Shown here piece by piece: positions 42,638-49,645 of a stretch of DNA of 61,340 nucleotides. Every line of letters starts with the position of its first letter. The first letter of the stretch is position 1. This stretch comes from a virus: IMG/VR virus record IMGVR_UViG_3300028610_001469, positions 1 to 61,340 of that record; one strand, written 5' to 3'. The notes beneath the pieces were generated by a model, which saw nothing but the letters and a program-made list of their open reading frames with translations, was not told the DNA's origin and made no database searches. The translations under genes were made by a program, and so were the position numbers.

Positions 42638-42657
42638 GATAAAATACGTGTTTTATT
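42638..42657 (-). repeat. recurrent palindromic intergenic element
   Basis: Lies between tRNA-Met and the CTAGGAG of the 42234 gene, so it separates a tRNA from a protein gene. Confidence 0.7.
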
Positions 42658-42662
42658 TTGAG

Positions 42663-42735
42663 TAGCAGAGATGGGATTTGAACCCATATTATGCCAACTT
42701 ATGGGGCTGGTGTGTTACCTATACACTACTCTGCG
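42663..42735 (-). tRNA. tRNA-Met (CAT)
   Basis: Anticodon loop CCCATAA on a CCAGC/GTTGG stem. Position 33 is C instead of U, and position 1-72 is a C-U mismatch, which recalls initiators; a tRNA-Ile2 (lysidine) identity is also possible. No CCA. Confidence 0.75.
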
Positions 42736-42739
42736 ATAA

Positions 42740-42812
42740 AGCCGAAAGCAGGGATCGAACCCGCGGCATCCTTCTTACAAGGAAGGCACTCTACCAACTG
42801 AGTTATTCCGGC
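42740..42812 (-). tRNA. tRNA-Thr (TGT)
   Basis: Anticodon loop CTTGTAA on a CCTTC/GAAGG stem; acceptor GCCGGAA/TTTCGGC. Confidence 0.88.
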
Positions 42813-42813
42813 A

Positions 42814-42888
42814 TGCTCTTGGAAGGATTTGAACCTACAACTCACTGCATATAAGACAGGCACTCTAACCAGATTGAGTTACAAGAGC
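42814..42888 (-). tRNA. tRNA-Ile (TAT)
   Basis: Acceptor GCTCTTG/CAAGAGC; loop CTTATAT reads TAT, decoding the rare ATA codon that AT-rich phages use heavily. Confidence 0.8.
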
Positions 42889-42891
42889 TTA

Positions 42892-42962
42892 TGGACAATG
42901 AGAGGATCAAACTCTCGCCTCATCCTTGCAAGGGATGCGTACTCTCGCTATACTAATCGCCC
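42892..42962 (-). tRNA. tRNA-Ala (TGC), atypical elbow
   Basis: Loop CTTGCAA on CATCC/GGATG. The acceptor has G3-U70, the alanine identity pair. The D-loop is only 7 nt and lacks the usual GG, and T-loop position 56 is T instead of C, so the canonical D-loop/T-loop G19-C56 contact is missing on both sides. Confidence 0.75.
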
Positions 42963-42966
42963 AAGG

Positions 42967-43038
42967 TGGATGTGGAGAGATTTGAACTCCCGACTTCTCC
43001 CTTATCAGAGGAGCGTTCTACCACTGAACTACACATCC
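42967..43038 (-). tRNA. tRNA-Ile (GAT)
   Basis: Loop CTGATAA; acceptor GGATGTG/CACATCC. Confidence 0.9.
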
Positions 43039-43041
43039 CTA

Positions 43042-43116
43042 TGCACCTAGCTGGACTTGAACCAGCGGATCTCATCTTTGTAAAAGATGTGTTTTCACCA
43101 ACTAAACTATAGGTGC
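43042..43116 (-). tRNA. tRNA-Val (TAC)
   Basis: Loop TTTACAA on CATCT/AGATG; acceptor GCACCTA/TAGGTGC. Confidence 0.9.
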
Positions 43117-43120
43117 ATGG

Positions 43121-43197
43121 CGCATCCGGTGAGATTTGAACTCACGACCTTCTGTTCTTCAAACAGACGCTTAACTACCAGACTGAGCTACAGATGC
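43121..43197 (-). tRNA. tRNA-Phe (GAA)
   Basis: Loop TTGAAGA on TCTGT/ACAGA; acceptor GCATCTG/CGGATGC with one wobble pair. Confidence 0.88.
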
Positions 43198-43217
43198 ATA
43201 AATTTTTAAGGTTCTAA

Positions 43218-43299
43218 TGCTGATGGTAGGGCTCGAACCTACACGCTCGAAAGCACCAGATTTTAAGTCTGGGTTGTCTGCCAATTCCAACACACCAGC
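43218..43299 (-). tRNA. tRNA-Leu (TAA)
   Basis: Loop CTTAAAA on CCAGA/TCTGG, with the long variable arm of class II tRNAs; acceptor GCTGGTG/CATCAGC. Confidence 0.88.
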
Positions 43300-43320
43300 C
43301 TATGTTGTAGTCCAGGTCGC

Positions 43321-43443
43321 TCAGTTTAGTTGGTAATACCTGCATTTACCATCAGGACGGTTGCTGTAAATCTTCAACTTTTTTAACTCGTTGAGCAATT
43401 GCCAACTTACGCCAATTTTACGAACTGCCCTCGATGCTACAAC
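43321..43443 (-). pseudogene. possible winged-helix protein remnant inside the tRNA array
   Basis: One frame encodes ~40 residues ending in VSWQLLNELKKLKIYSNRPDGKCRYYQLN, closely like the recognition helix and wing of ArsR-type winged-helix regulators (LLxxLkkLglv..rrdGK.ryY.L). There is no start codon or Shine-Dalgarno; the upstream part is tRNA-Leu sequence. An 8-bp inverted repeat (43303-43310 with 43437-43444) flanks the piece. It may be a relic of an inserted gene or part of a structured RNA. Confidence 0.3.
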
Positions 43444-43445
43444 AA

Positions 43446-43528
43446 TACTGAAGATAGGAGTCGAACCTACACACCCAAAGGGTACTTCCGTTTGAAGAAA
43501 GCGCGTCTGCCAATTTCGCCACTTCAGC
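43446..43528 (-). tRNA. tRNA-Leu (CAA)
   Basis: Loop TTCAAAC on CTTTC/GGAAG; long variable arm; acceptor GCTGAAG/CTTCAGT. Confidence 0.85.
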
Positions 43529-43532
43529 ATAA

Positions 43533-43615
43533 TACTGGAGAGAGGGGTCGAACCTCTACGCCCTGCGGCACGTAGTTCTAAGCCACGCATGTCTGCCAAA
43601 TTTCATCACTCCAGC
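43533..43615 (-). tRNA. tRNA-Leu (TAG)
   Basis: Loop CTTAGAA on CGTGG/CTACG; long variable arm; acceptor GCTGGAG/CTCCAGT. It is the first tRNA transcribed from promoter 43693-43721. Confidence 0.88.
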
Positions 43616-43620
43616 AAATA

Positions 43621-43673
43621 TGTGAGCAATGTGTTGAAATTCTCTACAACCTCAGTGTAAAGCATTGCTCACA
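43621..43673 (-). promoter_or_regulatory. leader hairpin of the first tRNA array
   Basis: An 11-bp perfect stem (43621-43631 with 43663-43673) between the promoter and the first tRNA, starting about 13 nt after the predicted start site. Likely a processing or anti-decay structure. Confidence 0.55.
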
Positions 43674-43692
43674 GGGTCTTAATCTACTTATA

Positions 43693-43721
43693 ATAATACC
43701 ACAAACAATCAGATTTGTCAA
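43693..43721 (-). promoter_or_regulatory. host-type promoter of the first tRNA array
   Basis: TTGACA (43716-43721), 17-nt spacer, TATTAT (43693-43698) on the - strand. A near-consensus housekeeping promoter that fits early, strong tRNA expression. Confidence 0.88.
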
Positions 43722-43733
43722 GGGGTATTTACC

Positions 43734-43753
43734 AATAAAATCAGTATTTTATT
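43734..43753 (-). repeat. recurrent palindromic element next to the tRNA promoter
   Basis: AATAAAA, 6-nt loop, TTTTATT at the 3' end of the 43753 gene, directly upstream of the tRNA promoter. No protein start follows it. Confidence 0.65.
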
Positions 43754-43965
43754 TAATGATTAAATATGCGTAACTCATCTTCAATCTCATCTTTCATATC
43801 CATAATTAAAAATAATGGACTTTTAGGTATGAAAGTCATATCAAGAGTGTTCTCAATATTTCTAATAGCATCTCGCATTTGACACCATGCTCTTTCTGCA
43901 ATAATGCACTCTTTATACAGCCTCATTAGTTCATGTGGCTTAAGTTCTGATACAGGTATTGCCAT
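43753..43965 (-). CDS. small helical protein
   Basis: 70 residues, helical and charged; GGAG precedes the ATG after the element at 43977. Not recognised. Confidence 0.5.
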   Translation of the reverse strand: MAIPVSELKPHELMRLYKECIIAERAWCQMRDAIRNIENTLDMTFIPKSPLFLIMDMKDEIEDELRIFNH

Positions 43966-43976
43966 TTATTTCTCCA

Positions 43977-43996
43977 GATAAAAGTCGCATTTTATT
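43977..43996 (-). repeat. recurrent palindromic intergenic element
   Basis: GATAAAA/TTTTATT arms; followed by CTGGAG of the 43753 gene. The stop of the 43992 gene falls within it. Confidence 0.7.
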
Positions 43997-44177
43997 TATA
44001 GTCCTCTGGTCTTTTATTCCATTCATCCTCGCGTATTCCGCCATCTTCAGTTTTATATTGTAGCCATGCCAACTCACATTTTTTATTTATACATGCATAA
44101 AATTTTGTATTATTCCATTCATGTACAATTTCAGGATGTTTGCCACAAAATGGACAACTCTTTGCTTTGTCATTCAT
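43992..44177 (-). CDS. Lar-like restriction-alleviation protein
   Basis: 61 residues from the ATG at 44177, which overlaps the preceding stop (ATGA). CPFCGKHPEIV and a late E-W-N-K-R-P give the C-P-F-C-G...W-N-x-R pattern of Lar-like proteins, which in some systems modulate host restriction enzymes. The host target is unknown. Confidence 0.55.
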   Translation of the reverse strand: MNDKAKSCPFCGKHPEIVHEWNNTKFYACINKKCELAWLQYKTEDGGIREDEWNKRPEDYK

Positions 44178-44362
44178 TTGCAAGGCCAAGGAGCATTTTC
44201 TTGATCATCCTGCTTCTCAATAATTTTTTTAGGCCCTACCGTTCCAGCCTCGCAACCATATTCATTATTTTTTCCAATATAACATTGAAAATGAACAAGA
44301 TCATCACCCATCATTCCATTTTCACTTCCCATTGATTTGCCACAAAGCACACAATTAGTCAT
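44174..44362 (-). CDS. small zinc-binding protein
   Basis: 62 residues starting ATG at 44362 (GGAG 9-12 nt upstream). C-V-L-C-G at the N-terminus and later single Cys; probable zinc binding. Function unknown. Confidence 0.5.
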   Translation of the reverse strand: MTNCVLCGKSMGSENGMMGDDLVHFQCYIGKNNEYGCEAGTVGPKKIIEKQDDQENAPWPCK

Positions 44363-44372
44363 ATTTTTCTCC

Positions 44373-44392
44373 AATAAAACTTACATTTTATC
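44373..44392 (-). repeat. recurrent palindromic intergenic element
   Basis: AATAAAA/TTTTATC arms; TTGGAG of the 44174 gene follows. Confidence 0.7.
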
Positions 44393-44582
44393 TTGCCACA
44401 TTGCCATACGCGGCAACCAATTTCAGACTACCATATTTAAAAACCTTTCCCCATTTATATCCTTTACTTTGATATATAGAAAATGCTTCCTCCAATGTTT
44501 CTACCCAAACTGATTCGGTTAGTGGTCTTGGAAAGTTTTTTAATGTTGCTGGTTGAAATATCATTTTATAGTTTTTTACCAT
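44388..44582 (-). CDS. small protein of unknown function
   Basis: 64 residues, TTGGAG 8 nt before the ATG. No motif recognised. Its stop lies in the neighbouring palindromic element. Confidence 0.5.
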   Translation of the reverse strand: MVKNYKMIFQPATLKNFPRPLTESVWVETLEEAFSIYQSKGYKWGKVFKYGSLKLVAAYGNVAR

Positions 44583-44591
44583 TTTTCTCCA

Positions 44592-44611
44592 AATAAAAGC
44601 TACGTTTTATT
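44592..44611 (-). repeat. recurrent palindromic intergenic element
   Basis: AATAAAA/TTTTATT arms; followed by TTGGAG of the 44388 gene. Confidence 0.7.
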
Positions 44612-44906
44612 TAATAGGCTGAATACCGCTAACATTTCCAAACAGCTTTCTTCGCACTTTAGCTTTGCTTGTTTTTTCTGCATCAATTCTTTCTGCATTT
44701 TGCAAACTTAACAACCCTTCTCCAAACAGCATGCCCTCTGGATCTTCCCTATAATCCCACACCCCTCCAAGCTTTTCATCTCCTGTTTCATTATCAATAA
44801 CAGTTTCTAAAGCGAGTCCTAGCAGGTGAAGAAATTGTCTATTCAGTTCTTGCAAATATCCTTGCGCCCTGAATTCTTTTATTGGCATTCTCTTTATTTC
44901 ATTCAT
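44607..44906 (-). CDS. conserved phage protein of unknown function
   Basis: 99 residues starting ATG at 44906, overlapping the upstream stop. The segment G-Y-L-Q-E-L-N-R-Q-F-L-H-L-L-G-L-A-L-E and G-V-W-D-Y-R-E-D-P-E-G recurs in many phage genomes as an orphan family. No catalytic residues are obvious. Confidence 0.6.
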   Translation of the reverse strand: MNEIKRMPIKEFRAQGYLQELNRQFLHLLGLALETVIDNETGDEKLGGVWDYREDPEGMLFGEGLLSLQNAERIDAEKTSKAKVRRKLFGNVSGIQPIK

Positions 44907-45240
44907 TATCTTTCTTCTCAGTCTCAGAATCCCCTTCCTCTGTAGGTTCTTCTGGCTCATCAGTTCCAGCAATATGTGCTACAATAAGAGCATTTACAGT
45001 TCTCACTTGAGAAGTGTCTACTGCATCAACAAGTGTTTCTAAAAGTTTCTCTTCAAATATAACTTCATATCCATTTGGAAAGATAACTCCCTGATCTTCT
45101 TTTGAGTCGCGATTAAAATTCAATCCGTTTAATGGATGTTTTGTCCAAGAAAAACTATAGCGATTGGTAGCGCTATATTTCCAAATGAAGTCAAGGCTTC
45201 CGTTGTTTGTGTTCTTAATTAGTGTTTCAATAAATTTCAT
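44899..45240 (-). CDS. unknown acidic protein
   Basis: 113 residues; acidic C-terminal tail (DEPEEPTEEGDSETEKKDNE). It starts just downstream of the methyltransferase remnant (ATGA overlap) and overlaps the next gene. Confidence 0.5.
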   Translation of the reverse strand: MKFIETLIKNTNNGSLDFIWKYSATNRYSFSWTKHPLNGLNFNRDSKEDQGVIFPNGYEVIFEEKLLETLVDAVDTSQVRTVNALIVAHIAGTDEPEEPTEEGDSETEKKDNE

Positions 45241-45716
45241 TTTATCTCTCCAATAAAATTTGGTTGTTTGTATGATATATAATTTTTGCCATTGTTTTCA
45301 CTTTTTCCAAAAATTACAATAGCGCTAGGGAACGGTGCTCCAACAGACAAACCGCCAAACTTGATACGTTTTTCAACAAATCTAATTTCTGTGGCATGCA
45401 TAAAATAACTATGCCAATATGCCGTATCAGTTCTTGAAGGAACAAGACAAACAACCACCGCGCCCTTTTCCCATTCTTCATATGATTTTTTAGCCCAATG
45501 TTTTATTTCTCGACCATATGGAGGATTCATAAAAACAACGTCTTGGCTCCAGTCTTGTTTTAATCCATCATGCTCTTTGGTAAAATATTTTTAGCATTTT
45601 GCTGTCAGTTTTGTACAACATGGATCAAGAGTAAATCCAAATTCTTTATCCAAGTCGTCAAAAATATGTTGGGGTGTTGAATACTCATTGCTTTCCGATG
45701 AGAAATGCACATCCAT
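45237..45716 (-). pseudogene. dam: phage N6-adenine DNA methyltransferase (Dam-like) split by an in-frame stop
   Basis: From ATG 45716 the frame reads MDVHFSSESNEYSTPQHIFD, DPCCTKLTAKC, a TAA stop at 45591-45593, then KYFTKEHDGLKQDW and NPPYGR (the DPPY-type catalytic motif) to the stop at 45237. This matches phage Dam proteins residue by residue, with only codon 42 changed (expected Lys/Pro/Arg). A nonsense mutation (AAA to TAA would do), a base error, or readthrough are the options. A reduced 97-residue product could start at M45530 but lacks the SAM-binding N-terminus. Confidence 0.75.
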
Positions 45717-45835
45717 CAATACTTAATCCCCAACAATTTCAACATTTCAACAGGAAATGCAACCACCCAGTCTCTAGTGTCTATCCAATACATTTTCAAA
45801 TTTTTAAGAAATTCCTTACTGTTTTCATTACCCAT
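45716..45835 (-). CDS. 39-residue protein coupled to the methyltransferase
   Basis: ATG 45835 with GAGG 9 nt upstream; the stop overlaps the methyltransferase start (TGATG). Sequence is basic and aromatic (MYWIDTRDWVVAFPVEMLKLLG). It overlaps the 3' end of the 45828 gene by 8 nt. Not recognised. Confidence 0.5.
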   Translation of the reverse strand: MGNENSKEFLKNLKMYWIDTRDWVVAFPVEMLKLLGIKY

Positions 45836-46325
45836 TATTATTTTCCTCTTTTGTAATTTTTATATTCCTAAATATAACACATTTTCTCAATTGTTTTTCA
45901 CGATCTTCAATACAATCATCAAGACATCTGGTTTCTTCAATCCCTTTTTTATAACAATAGTTTCCCATAGCTCTAAACAACCAACTATAAAGTTCTTCTA
46001 TAAAATGATTTTCGCCATGGCATTCTATAAACTTTTTTGCTGTTACGTCTGATTGTTGTTTCAAATGTTTAAGCCTGCTTTGTTTGTTTTCTTTTGTATA
46101 GAAGCAATGACAATATTCTTCACCATGATACGAACTACTACGACTGGTACAATTTTCTTTGTGATGCTTGTCCCAATTATATTGTTCTAACCTCAACTCT
46201 TTAATCTCAGCAAGAAGTTGGGGAATAACCTCAAATGCAAATTGGGATACTATATTATCATTCTTGAATTTTTTCCAACTAGCAAGTGAATTTTGCCACT
46301 CTTGTAATTTATCAGGTCTTATCAT
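45828..46325 (-). CDS. unknown Cys/His-rich protein
   Basis: 165 residues; the middle (H-H-K-E-N-C-T-S-R...H-C-F) and the C-terminal region (ETRCLDDCIEDREK) contain several Cys/His pairs that could bind metal. GGAAGGAT lies 5-12 nt before the ATG. Confidence 0.5.
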   Translation of the reverse strand: MIRPDKLQEWQNSLASWKKFKNDNIVSQFAFEVIPQLLAEIKELRLEQYNWDKHHKENCTSRSSSYHGEEYCHCFYTKENKQSRLKHLKQQSDVTAKKFIECHGENHFIEELYSWLFRAMGNYCYKKGIEETRCLDDCIEDREKQLRKCVIFRNIKITKEENNNG

Positions 46326-46452
46326 ACAAATCCTTCCAATATATGCAAATATTCCAATAGTTTATCGCAAATGTAAAAAAACAGCCATGTTTTTGTAAAA
46401 ATATAAATGGGCGATTTATTGATCTGGCTTTGAATAATCTTATTTCAATCAT
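46312..46452 (-). CDS. 46-residue basic aromatic protein
   Basis: Start ATG 46452 overlaps the end of the preceding small frame and the end overlaps the 45828 gene. Sequence R-L-F-K-A-R-S-I-N-R-P-F-I-F is rich in Phe/Arg. Only weak ribosome binding; the call rests on the tight packing of genes. Confidence 0.35.
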   Translation of the reverse strand: MIEIRLFKARSINRPFIFLQKHGCFFTFAINYWNICIYWKDLYDKT

Positions 46453-46600
46453 TTATTATCTCAACCATAAACCATAGCCAATGAACAATAATTCCTTTTC
46501 TTTTACCATATCTATATTCATATTCTATCCCCATGTCATATTCACCTGAAAATAATAATGGGATAAAAGTAAATTCGCCAATAGAAAAATTAATTTTCAT
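46445..46600 (-). CDS. 51-residue protein of unknown function
   Basis: Its ATG overlaps the stop of the 46597 gene (ATGA). Tyr/Gly-rich (GEYDMGIEYEYRYGKRKG), C-terminus hydrophobic (IVHWLWFMVEII), possibly a membrane anchor. Confidence 0.45.
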   Translation of the reverse strand: MKINFSIGEFTFIPLLFSGEYDMGIEYEYRYGKRKGIIVHWLWFMVEIIND

Positions 46601-46791
46601 TTCTCTGGCATCCAGTTGTTCACCATGGCTCCTACTACTCTCTCATATTTTTTTATTTTATTTCTTAAATTATTAATTTCTTCTGCCATACCAATAATTA
46701 TTGTATAAGTTTGAATATCAAAAGAATCAGTATTTTCAATATCTTCTGCAAATTCTATTGCTGTTATTAAAATTTCATGATTTAATCTCAT
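46597..46791 (-). CDS. small helical protein
   Basis: 64 residues, helix-rich with a charged middle; GGAG before the ATG (TTAGGAGACATT). Not recognised. Confidence 0.5.
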   Translation of the reverse strand: MRLNHEILITAIEFAEDIENTDSFDIQTYTIIIGMAEEINNLRNKIKKYERVVGAMVNNWMPEK

Positions 46792-46799
46792 AATGTCTC

Positions 46800-47300
46800 C
46801 TAATTCCCAACAACCATAAAACGATATCCTAAAATTTTTGTATTCGTATAGTCTTCTGTTGTTATTATTCTTTTTTTAATATATTTTAATGTTAATACAT
46901 CTTTGCTTTTATCGTTGCTCCATTTCAACTTGTACGATTGATCAACGGCTTGAACATATTCTAATTTTTTTTTGCCCATAATTCCATTCTCAGAAAGATA
47001 TATTATATCATGCGGCGTCAATTTAATTGCATCAAACGGTTCATTAGCCTTATTGTTGTGAAGATAATCTTTATCCCAACCTCTTTTAGGAAATGGAATA
47101 ATACTATTGGCCATCCATAAATTGTTCAATTCACCATTTTTAGGAATAGAAACCTTTCCAATCCCATCTTTAACTTCTGTATTGATACTAAAAACACTTC
47201 CATTGTCAATATCAATTGTACTTTGAACAGTATAATTCAAAGAATCAAAATCAAAAGCCATTGCCTTTAGAATATGTATTACGGGAAAATATTTTTTCAT
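46800..47300 (-). CDS. unknown protein
   Basis: 166 residues from ATG 47300 (GGAGAG upstream); a GTG at 47327 is not used because it lies within the palindromic element. Beta-rich with a conserved-looking G-Y-R-F-M-V-V-G-N end. No recognised family. Confidence 0.5.
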   Translation of the reverse strand: MKKYFPVIHILKAMAFDFDSLNYTVQSTIDIDNGSVFSINTEVKDGIGKVSIPKNGELNNLWMANSIIPFPKRGWDKDYLHNNKANEPFDAIKLTPHDIIYLSENGIMGKKKLEYVQAVDQSYKLKWSNDKSKDVLTLKYIKKRIITTEDYTNTKILGYRFMVVGN

Positions 47301-47315
47301 TGTACCAATCTCTCC

Positions 47316-47335
47316 AATAAAAGCCACATTTTATT
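47316..47335 (-). repeat. recurrent palindromic intergenic element
   Basis: AATAAAA, loop, TTTTATT; followed by TTGGAGAG of the 46800 gene. Confidence 0.7.
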
Positions 47336-47471
47336 TCTGAATTTGTATGCCATAAAGTCTTCCAAATATTTTCATTTCAATATAAAATATTTGATATATT
47401 TTTTTGTACCCAACAGAGAAGTATATCCAGTCTGCAGAAGGATTTTTCTTTTTATAAAAATTTATTTCCAT
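47331..47471 (-). CDS. 46-residue aromatic protein
   Basis: Starts ATG 47471 with no clear ribosome binding site, ends in the palindromic element like its neighbours. It is Tyr/Phe/Ile-rich (KKIYQIFYIEMKIFGRLYG). Plausible real gene by position. Confidence 0.4.
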   Translation of the reverse strand: MEINFYKKKNPSADWIYFSVGYKKIYQIFYIEMKIFGRLYGIQIQK

Positions 47472-47500
47472 ATTTATTTTTGTCTTTTTTATAATAATAA

Positions 47501-47698
47501 TTAATCTCTTTCATAAAAGGTTTCATTACCATTGGAAAATTTTACTCGTATTCTTTTAGGGAGTGGTTTATATTGTTCCCATACACAATACTTTATTGAT
47601 ACAATTTCCGTGTGGTAATTTTCACATGCCTTACAAAGTTTTTTTGACGAATGCTCTGTATGGCAATATTTACATACGTACCTTGTTACTTTTTTCAT
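47501..47698 (-). CDS. small zinc-ribbon protein
   Basis: 65 residues with CKYC near residue 9 and CKAC near residue 22. Zinc binding is likely; function unknown. Confidence 0.55.
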   Translation of the reverse strand: MKKVTRYVCKYCHTEHSSKKLCKACENYHTEIVSIKYCVWEQYKPLPKRIRVKFSNGNETFYERD

Positions 47699-47706
47699 TT
47701 TTCTCC

Positions 47707-47726
47707 AATAAAATCTGCGTTTTATT
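47707..47726 (-). repeat. recurrent palindromic intergenic element
   Basis: AATAAAA, loop CGCAGA, TTTTATT; TTGGAG of the 47501 gene follows. Confidence 0.7.
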
Positions 47727-47943
47727 TCTTGCGAATAATTATTTCGTTTCGTGCATAACCTGCTATAACTTCTAATTTTTCTCTTAATTTTTTATTTTCT
47801 CTTATTAGTCCAGATATTAAAATATCATATTCATAGCTTCTTTTGCAATCAGGACATTTGCTTCTGGTATATCCATGTCTATTTATAACAACCTTATATC
47901 TTTTTTTACAAGAACATACATGCCATGTTTTATGTTTTTTCAT
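47722..47943 (-). CDS. small zinc-ribbon protein with coiled coil
   Basis: 73 residues with CSCKK and CPDC (zinc ribbon), then a charged helix (LIRENKKLREKLEV). ATG overlaps the stop of the 47940 gene. Confidence 0.55.
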   Translation of the reverse strand: MKKHKTWHVCSCKKRYKVVINRHGYTRSKCPDCKRSYEYDILISGLIRENKKLREKLEVIAGYARNEIIIRKK

Positions 47944-48230
47944 TTTTTATCTTCCTCATAATAATCACAATTCTTAACAAAAGAAGTTACATTGCGGTTG
48001 CGTTTGAAAGCCTTGTTTAAAAACTCGCAGGTGTTATCAACATATCTACATGAACGTCTTCCACTGGGATCTTCCCTATAAACTATTTCATGGGCGCAAG
48101 ATATACAAGCCCTAGTTGCTGGATTGCGATCACAGGTCTTTTCATGTTTCAAAATAACTTTCACATCAAAAGAACCAGCTTTTCTACAACCATAAAATTG
48201 ACAGAGATAGAATATTTTTTCTTTAGGCAC
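47940..48230 (-). CDS. Cys-rich protein with several zinc-type pairs
   Basis: 96 residues, eight cysteines including C-x4-C, C-x2-C and C-x6-C spacings. It starts where the IMP dehydrogenase gene ends. Function unknown. Confidence 0.5.
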   Translation of the reverse strand: MPKEKIFYLCQFYGCRKAGSFDVKVILKHEKTCDRNPATRACISCAHEIVYREDPSGRRSCRYVDNTCEFLNKAFKRNRNVTSFVKNCDYYEEDKK

Positions 48231-49645
48231 TATATCTCTCCTGCCGTATGAGAATTGCTTTCCCTGAATCCAGCACTGGTAATCTCTATAAATTCAGCCT
48301 TAGTAAGTTCTGGCACATTATACGCATTGCAATAACTCATTCCAGATTTCAAACCTCCAAGCAACTGATAAATTATATCATTCACAATTCCTTTATATGG
48401 TATGAAAGATTCTACTCCTTCTGGTACGATGGTATTAAGTGCTCCCTTATCTGTCCTATCAGCGTTTGCCAAAAAAGAAGCTGAACCCCTATGGGCCTTA
48501 TACTTTTTATTCTTTCTCGTAATTACTTCGCCAGGACTTTCAGTGGTTCCAGCAAATAATCCTCCCAACATTACTGTAGAGGCTCCTGCGGCTAAAGCTT
48601 TAGTTATATCGCCAGAATATCTTATACCCCCATCAGCAATTATGTGCTTATTCAATCTTGTAGCAGCCTTTGAACATTTCATAACTGCTGTTAACTGAGG
48701 CACTCCTACACCAGCCACAATTCTTGTCGTACAGGAAGCCCCAGGGCCAATTCCAACTTTTACTGTGTCTGCTCCCGCGTCTAATAAATCATTTACTCCA
48801 CTGGCTGTAGCAACATTTCCACCAACAATATCCACATGTGGAAATTTTGTTCTAATCTGTCTTATTGTTTTCAGAACAATTTCATTATGACCATGTGCCA
48901 CATCCACTACAATTGCATCAGCGCCAGCTTCTACAATGGCCTCTACTCTTGCCATATAGTCGCCAATTACACCAACAGATGCACCAACTTTGTATCTTTC
49001 ATGTTCATCAACAGTAGAATTAGGATATTTTTCAGAATTCTCTAAAGACTTTGCCGTAATAAGTTTTATAAATTTATAATACATTTGCCTTTCACTTATT
49101 ATGGGTAATTTTTCAACTTTATGCATTTTGAAAAATTCTTTTGCCTCATCTTTGGTTGGAATGTCCGTCAAATAAAAAATGTTTGACATTGGTGTCATTA
49201 GTTCAAGCGCAGTCTTAGACAAATCTGTTTCATAAACATAATCTCTTTTAGAAACAATACCCAAAAAACTATTTTGTGTGTCTACAACAACAAATCCCGT
49301 CTTATCAGAATAGCTAATTAATTCCTTCATTTCTGCAAGAGTAACTAAAGGCAAAATCTTTTGTGGATCCTCAATCGTATGTCCAGCATAATTTTTCACT
49401 CTTTTAATATGCCAGACCTCTTCTTCAATAGACATAAACCTGTGAATAAATCCAATGCCACCAGTCTGAGCCATAGCAATAGCCATGTTTGACTCTGTTA
49501 CAGTTGCCATATTTGCAGAAATCAATGGTATATTCAAAACTATTTTTTCTGTAAGATTTGTAGCCAGGGATACATTAGATCTACTATCAATAAATGATCG
49601 TTTAGGAACTAGAAGCACATCGTCAAATGTCAAACCTTTTATCAT
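48230..49645 (-). CDS. guaB: IMP dehydrogenase
   Basis: 471 residues, full length. [14 protein letters not shown] opens the TIM barrel, a CBS pair fills residues ~90-205, AHGHNEIV and GGNVAT lie near 250-280, and [11 protein letters not shown] carries catalytic Cys305. The flap has GTTESPGEV and ADRTDKGA near 420. It converts IMP to XMP, the rate-limiting step to guanine nucleotides. Gene order in the operon: purA-like gene upstream, Cys-rich small gene downstream. It is an uncommon phage gene. Confidence 0.92.
   Translation of the reverse strand: MIKGLTFDDVLLVPKRSFIDSRSNVSLATNLTEKIVLNIPLISANMATVTESNMAIAMAQTGGIGFIHRFMSIEEEVWHIKRVKNYAGHTIEDPQKILPLVTLAEMKELISYSDKTGFVVVDTQNSFLGIVSKRDYVYETDLSKTALELMTPMSNIFYLTDIPTKDEAKEFFKMHKVEKLPIISERQMYYKFIKLITAKSLENSEKYPNSTVDEHERYKVGASVGVIGDYMARVEAIVEAGADAIVVDVAHGHNEIVLKTIRQIRTKFPHVDIVGGNVATASGVNDLLDAGADTVKVGIGPGASCTTRIVAGVGVPQLTAVMKCSKAATRLNKHIIADGGIRYSGDITKALAAGASTVMLGGLFAGTTESPGEVITRKNKKYKAHRGSASFLANADRTDKGALNTIVPEGVESFIPYKGIVNDIIYQLLGGLKSGMSYCNAYNVPELTKAEFIEITSAGFRESNSHTAGEI

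Noticed and set aside
43321-43599. 92-codon frame through two tRNAs
   Set aside because: Most of it is translation of tRNA-Leu sequence; only the last 40 codons look protein-like and are listed as a remnant.
45252-45258. Half element AATAAAA before the 44899 gene
   Set aside because: No second arm; possibly a decayed copy.
45591-45593. Alternative genetic code (TAA as sense)
   Set aside because: TAA is used as the normal stop of many genes here and no TTA-anticodon tRNA is present; only one gene shows the in-frame TAA.
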